A DNA stretch of 11,202 bases, from NCBI GenBank assembly GCA_937893115.1, contig CALBGK010000256.1, forward strand, positions 1 to 11,202. Reading direction: 5' to 3'. Below, piece after piece: positions 5,420 through 11,202 of this stretch; positions within the stretch are counted from its first letter, which is position 1, and the number at the start of each line of letters is the position of its first letter. A program made the translations under genes and the position numbers. The stretch is from an uncultured Erysipelotrichaceae bacterium. GTDB taxonomy: Bacteria > Bacillota_I > Bacilli_A > Erysipelotrichales > Erysipelotrichaceae. The notes beneath the pieces were generated by a model. That model worked only from the letters and a program-made list of their open reading frames with translations, was not told the origin of the DNA and made no database searches.

Positions 5420-6829
5420 TTCCTTGTTAACTAGCTCACTTGCGAGTTTTGGATTAGCCTGTCCTTTCGAACGTTTCATGACTTGTCCTACCAAGAAGCC
5501 CATAGCTCTATCTTTACCATTTTTAAAGTCGGCTATAGATTGAGGGTTGTCATCTAAGACACTGATTACTAGATTTAATATCTCATCTTCATTAGATAAT
5601 TGCTTAAATCCCTTTTCATCTGCGATAATCTTAGGGTCTTTGCCATCCATCATGATATTAAGTATTTCCTTAGCCTGCATGAAAGATACTTCTTTGCCTT
5701 CTAACATTTCAACCAATTTAGCGAAATATTCAGGAACGATAGGACATTCTTCAAAACTTAGACTATGTTTTGATAGGATATTAGCTAATTCGCCAGTCAA
5801 GAGATTAGCGACGGTCTTGGCATTTGTCGTATGTGCCATGATCTTTTCAAAATAGTGGCATAATCCCTTATTGGCAATGATGAGATTAGTGTCATACTCA
5901 CTGAGTTTATACTCATCGATATAACGTTTAAATTTGACATCAGGTAGTTCAGGCATAGCCTTTTGAATATCTTCAATAAATTCCTTGCTCAACCTGATTG
6001 GGAAAATATTTGGTTCTGGGAAGTACTTGTAGTCAACAGAGCCTTCCTTTTTACGCATAGAGACAGTCGTTTGACTCTTTTCATCAAAACGTCTAGTCTC
6101 TTGAATAATCTCTTCCCCATTAGATAGACATTCTTTTTGTCTATTTACCTCATAGTCGATAGCTAGACGGACATTATTGATACTATTGAGATTTTTAATT
6201 TCAACCTTAGTACCATATATATCACTACCTTTAGGTTTGATTGAGACATTGACATCACAACGCATTGAGCCCTCTTCCATCTTGACATCAGAGACATCTA
6301 GATAATCTAGGGTTTGACGAAGTTTTTCTAAGTATAAGCTAGCTTCTTGGCCACTAGACATATCAGGCTCTGATACAAGTTCAATCAAAGGAACTCCAGC
6401 GCGGTTATAGTCGATTAATGTCTCATCAAATAGATGGAATTGTTTAGCTGTATCTTCTTCCATATGGATGCGATTGATGCGAATCTTCTTATAATTACCA
6501 TCGACAAATATTTCGATATAACCATTTCTGCCGATTGGATGGAATTGTTGAGTTATCTGATAACCCTTAGGTAAATCAGAATAATAATAATTCTTACGGT
6601 CAAAGCGAATGAGCGGATCTATTGTTAGATTGAAAGCTGTACAAGCTTCAATAGCTTTTTTAACTGCTTCTTTATTGACACATGGAAGAGTTCCAGGATG
6701 AGCTAAATCCACTTCATTTGTGTCATTATTAGCTTGGTCTTTAAAGGCATAAGGAGCACCCGAAAACATCTTTGATTTAGTTTTGAGCTCTAAGTGTATT
6801 TCTAGACCTACAACGATATCGTATTCCAT
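5405..6829 (-). CDS. gatB: Asp-tRNA(Asn)/Glu-tRNA(Gln) amidotransferase subunit B
   Basis: A 474-residue subunit that binds the misacylated Glu-tRNA(Gln) or Asp-tRNA(Asn), activates the carboxylate with ATP and transfers ammonia delivered from GatA. Family motifs are clear. VVGLEIHLEL lies at the N-terminus, followed by HPGTLPCVNKEAV. Further on come DRKNYYYSDLPKGYQITQ, EEDTAK, YNRAGVPLIELVSEPD and SMRCDVNVSI. The catalytic cradle spans about 1-290, and a helical and YqeY-like tRNA-binding tail runs to the end (FLVGQVMKRSKGQANP). The length is normal. The start ATG overlaps the gatA stop by one base (TAATG), with SD AAGGAGG just upstream. Which tRNA is the substrate cannot be told without knowing whether glnS and asnS are present in the genome. 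Confidence 0.97.
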   Translation of the reverse strand: MEYDIVVGLEIHLELKTKSKMFSGAPYAFKDQANNDTNEVDLAHPGTLPCVNKEAVKKAIEACTAFNLTIDPLIRFDRKNYYYSDLPKGYQITQQFHPIGRNGYIEIFVDGNYKKIRINRIHMEEDTAKQFHLFDETLIDYNRAGVPLIELVSEPDMSSGQEASLYLEKLRQTLDYLDVSDVKMEEGSMRCDVNVSIKPKGSDIYGTKVEIKNLNSINNVRLAIDYEVNRQKECLSNGEEIIQETRRFDEKSQTTVSMRKKEGSVDYKYFPEPNIFPIRLSKEFIEDIQKAMPELPDVKFKRYIDEYKLSEYDTNLIIANKGLCHYFEKIMAHTTNAKTVANLLTGELANILSKHSLSFEECPIVPEYFAKLVEMLEGKEVSFMQAKEILNIMMDGKDPKIIADEKGFKQLSNEDEILNLVISVLDDNPQSIADFKNGKDRAMGFLVGQVMKRSKGQANPKLASELVNKELAKR

Positions 6830-8234
6830 TAGATGACCTCCTTAGTCTTATCTTTTAAGCCAGTTCCCTCTTCAATAGCTAGGGCGATATTAAACATATC
6901 CTCTTCTTTAAAAGGATTAGATGTCAGATTAACACCGATCGGTAAACCATCAATATATCCCATAGGCACAGTCATTGAAGGTAAACCGCCAAAGTTAGCG
7001 ATAATCATATGATTGTCAGCAACTAAAGATTCATCTGATAATTCATCGGTTGTCTGTCCTTCAATCAAAGGGGCTACACTAGGAGCTGCTGGAGCAATCA
7101 AGGCATCGGCGTCTTTTAGTTTAGACAATATTTCATTGACGATTAGTCTTCTAATCTTTTGAGCTTTACGTAATAATCTCTCTTGATTTTCTTCAAATAA
7201 GGCATAAGAACCGATGACAAAACGCTTCTTGATCCAAGGACCAAAACCCTTAGTACGCGTATTGATCATGATATCATCAGTCGTTTCGCCCTCTTCACGA
7301 TGACCAAATAATATACCATCGAGATTGGAATGATTAGCTGTCGCTTCAGCGTTGGCAATGATGTAATAAGTAGGAAGAATAGCGCGCAATAATTCTTCAT
7401 TAAAGCTCACTTCTTCAACGATAGCGCCCTTAGCTTTTAAGATATCGACGATATTATCAAATAATTTAATCGTTTCTGAATTATTGATAGCGTCTAAAAC
7501 ATTCTTAAATACTAAGACCTTCTTACCTTTAATATCACTATTTAATAGTTTAGAGTATTCTTTCTTTGCCACATTGGCACTAGTCATATCTCTATCATCA
7601 CGTCCTTGTAAGACTTCTAACATCAATGCTGCATCATGAACATTAGTTGTGAAGTAACCGACATGGTCAAGACTTGAAGCATAAGGAATAATGCCATAGC
7701 GAGAAATGAGGCCATAGCTTGGTTTAATACCATAAATGCCACAGAAAGAAGCAGGCTTACGAACAGAGTCACCTGTATCTGAACCAATAGCCACGCTGAC
7801 TACATTAGCACCTACTAGTGCTGCACTACCACCTGAAGAACCACCAGAGATACGATTATAGTCATAAGGATTATGACACTTACCAAAATAGCTAGTTATG
7901 TTAGTCCCACCCATGGCTAGTTCATCCATATTTGTCTTAGCGATAAAGACAGCTCCTTCATCCCTCAATAAATCGACGATATGAGCATCATAGATTGGAA
8001 TATAATTATCTAAGATTCTTGAACAAGCTGTCGTCTTAATACCCTTAGTATTGATATTGTCTTTTAAAGCGATAGCTACACCCTTTAATTTACCTTCTAG
8101 ATTTTCTTCAAGGCGCTTACTAGGGTCGATATAAGTAACACATGCGTTTAATTTTTCTTGACTATCTATAGCCTTCTTGTAGGCTTTTTTACACATGTCT
8201 TGATAGTTATCATTAAAAAAATCTTGAATCTTCA

Positions 8235-8235
<1 letters not shown>
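6829..8235 (-). CDS. gatA: Asp-tRNA(Asn)/Glu-tRNA(Gln) amidotransferase subunit A (glutaminase)
   Basis: A 468-residue amidase-signature enzyme that releases ammonia from glutamine and channels it to GatB. The Ser-cisSer-Lys triad is visible: K58 (ALKDN), S133 in GGSSGGSAA and nucleophile S157 in GSDTGDSVRKPASFCG. The spacings of 75 and 24 residues agree with the well-studied staphylococcal enzyme. The residue before the nucleophile is Asp (GDS) where most GatA proteins have Gly (GGS). From memory, several Mollicutes GatA proteins share this. The start ATG overlaps the gatC stop by one base (TAATG), with an AGGTGG SD. The gene ends one base into gatB. No truncation or frameshift is seen. Confidence 0.96.
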
Positions 8236-10526
<2,291 letters not shown>

Positions 10527-10528
<2 letters not shown>

Positions 10529-10564
10529 TATAAAAACTCTCTTTACATCTTTTGTAAAGAGAGT
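10527..10564 (-). terminator. Rho-independent terminator of the tyrosine-rich membrane protein gene
   Basis: ACTCTCTTTAC (10536-10546) pairs perfectly with GTAAAGAGAGT (10554-10564), an 11-bp stem with a 7-base loop. On the minus strand the stem is followed by TTTTATATAA. It begins 5 bases after the stop codon of the upstream gene, which fixes the border with the ligA operon. Confidence 0.88.
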
Positions 10565-10569
10565 CATCT

Positions 10570-11202
10570 TTAATAACTTTGAGTATCAAGTAAAGCTATT
10601 CCATCTAAACGTATCTTAGTTCCACCATATTCCATTAAAGCCTTAATCAATTCTGCATCCGCTTCCTTATATCCACTGTAATAATAATATTCACGAGCCT
10701 TTCTTAACGCAGCATCTTCATAATCCATAATATCAAGAGAAACATAATCGGCGTAATCATAATTATCGTCGTGTTGATCATAAAAATCTTCGATTAGATA
10801 GATGCGCAATTCTTCTAAAAGATTATATAATTCTGGGTTCTCTTTGATGCTTTCTTCATCCATTACGACATCAAATTCTAAGCTGATATAACTATATTCA
10901 TCATAATAATAATCTTTATAAGCTGGATTATTGGCGATATAATCCATGAAATATGCTTTCAATTCTTCATCTTCGATAGAATTTACATAAGTACGATAAG
11001 AATAAGCAACATATTCATGATCTTTAATGTAGGCATAAGAAAGGCCAAAGCCCTTAGTCATATATGCTAGTTCTGAAAAAGCAAAAGTCACGATAACAGT
11101 AACCACAAAGAAGATGATAACTTTCGAGCTGATAAATATCTTTCTTCGATAGACAAATTGAGCGACCATAAAAAAGATAAATACTAAGGAATAAGCAAGT
11201 AG
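10570..11202 (-). CDS. Tyrosine-rich membrane protein, 5' end cut by window edge (possibly ABC-2-type permease tail)
   Basis: The frame is open to base 11202 with no stop, and the residues upstream of the internal ATG (11167-11169) are hydrophobic. The gene therefore very likely starts outside the window. The visible 210 residues hold the end of one membrane helix (LLAYSLVFIFFMVAQFVY), a basic loop (RRK), a second helix (KVIIFFVVTVIVTFAFSELAYM) and about 155 residues of an acidic domain, predicted outside the cell. That domain is strikingly tyrosine-rich (about 30 in the C-terminal 199 residues) with clusters such as DYYYDEYSY and EYYYYSGY. The layout of helices followed by one extracytoplasmic domain weakly recalls the C-terminal part of ABC-2-type permeases of the DUF6449 kind. 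This is a guess. The product is otherwise unrecognised. Confidence 0.7.
   Translation of the reverse strand, partial: LLAYSLVFIFFMVAQFVYRRKIFISSKVIIFFVVTVIVTFAFSELAYMTKGFGLSYAYIKDHEYVAYSYRTYVNSIEDEELKAYFMDYIANNPAYKDYYYDEYSYISLEFDVVMDEESIKENPELYNLLEELRIYLIEDFYDQHDDNYDYADYVSLDIMDYEDAALRKAREYYYYSGYKEADAELIKALMEYGGTKIRLDGIALLDTQSY

Overview
The window reads as a low-G+C Firmicutes or Mollicutes-related gut bacterium (Erysipelotrichia, RF39 or Acholeplasma-like relatives). This rests on AT-rich composition, GatCAB and LigA protein sequences that resemble that group, and an old Firmicutes gene order (ligA, gatC, gatA, gatB, one gene, rlmCD/yefA-type). Every convincing gene is on the minus strand, so transcription runs from high to low coordinates. 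Tryptophans are written TGG and TGA works as a stop, so the standard bacterial code applies.

Right part (11202 down to 3383). A tyrosine-rich membrane protein, cut by the window edge, ends at a strong terminator. An extended -10 promoter follows, and it would start a nearly leaderless mRNA at ligA. The ligA-gatC-gatA-gatB genes are packed with 14-, 1- and 1-base overlaps: NAD-dependent DNA ligase plus the three-subunit tRNA-dependent amidotransferase that makes Gln-tRNA(Gln) and/or Asn-tRNA(Asn). A single-pass membrane protein of unknown function follows, in the slot where Bacillus-type genomes usually carry the lipid kinase dagK. A terminator overlaps its stop codon, and rlmD (23S rRNA m5U methyltransferase) follows directly.

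Middle (3382 to 2988). This is an AT-rich intergenic stretch with stem-loops downstream of rlmD. On its left side it carries a promoter with two TCAC half-sites spaced 11 bp apart.

Left part (2987 to 1). This is a potassium-type signalling block: a DUF4118 (KdpD-like) sensor kinase without the cytoplasmic KdpD/Usp part and with only half of the usual membrane domain, overlapped by a KdpE/OmpR-type response regulator that ends at a terminator. A second transcript then carries a small TPR protein and a TrkA-N (RCK/KTN) potassium-uptake regulator cut by the window start. The promoter of this second transcript carries six TCAC half-sites (11-bp steps with one 20-bp step). Its core layout (-10, a shared 8-mer, two TCAC sites) matches the kinase promoter base for base in spacing. 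The simplest reading is that the regulator controls both its own operon and the trk operon. This is the most interesting signal in the window.

I saw no mobile element, CRISPR array, tRNA or rRNA. The window is mostly conserved housekeeping and signalling genes rather than an evident new system.
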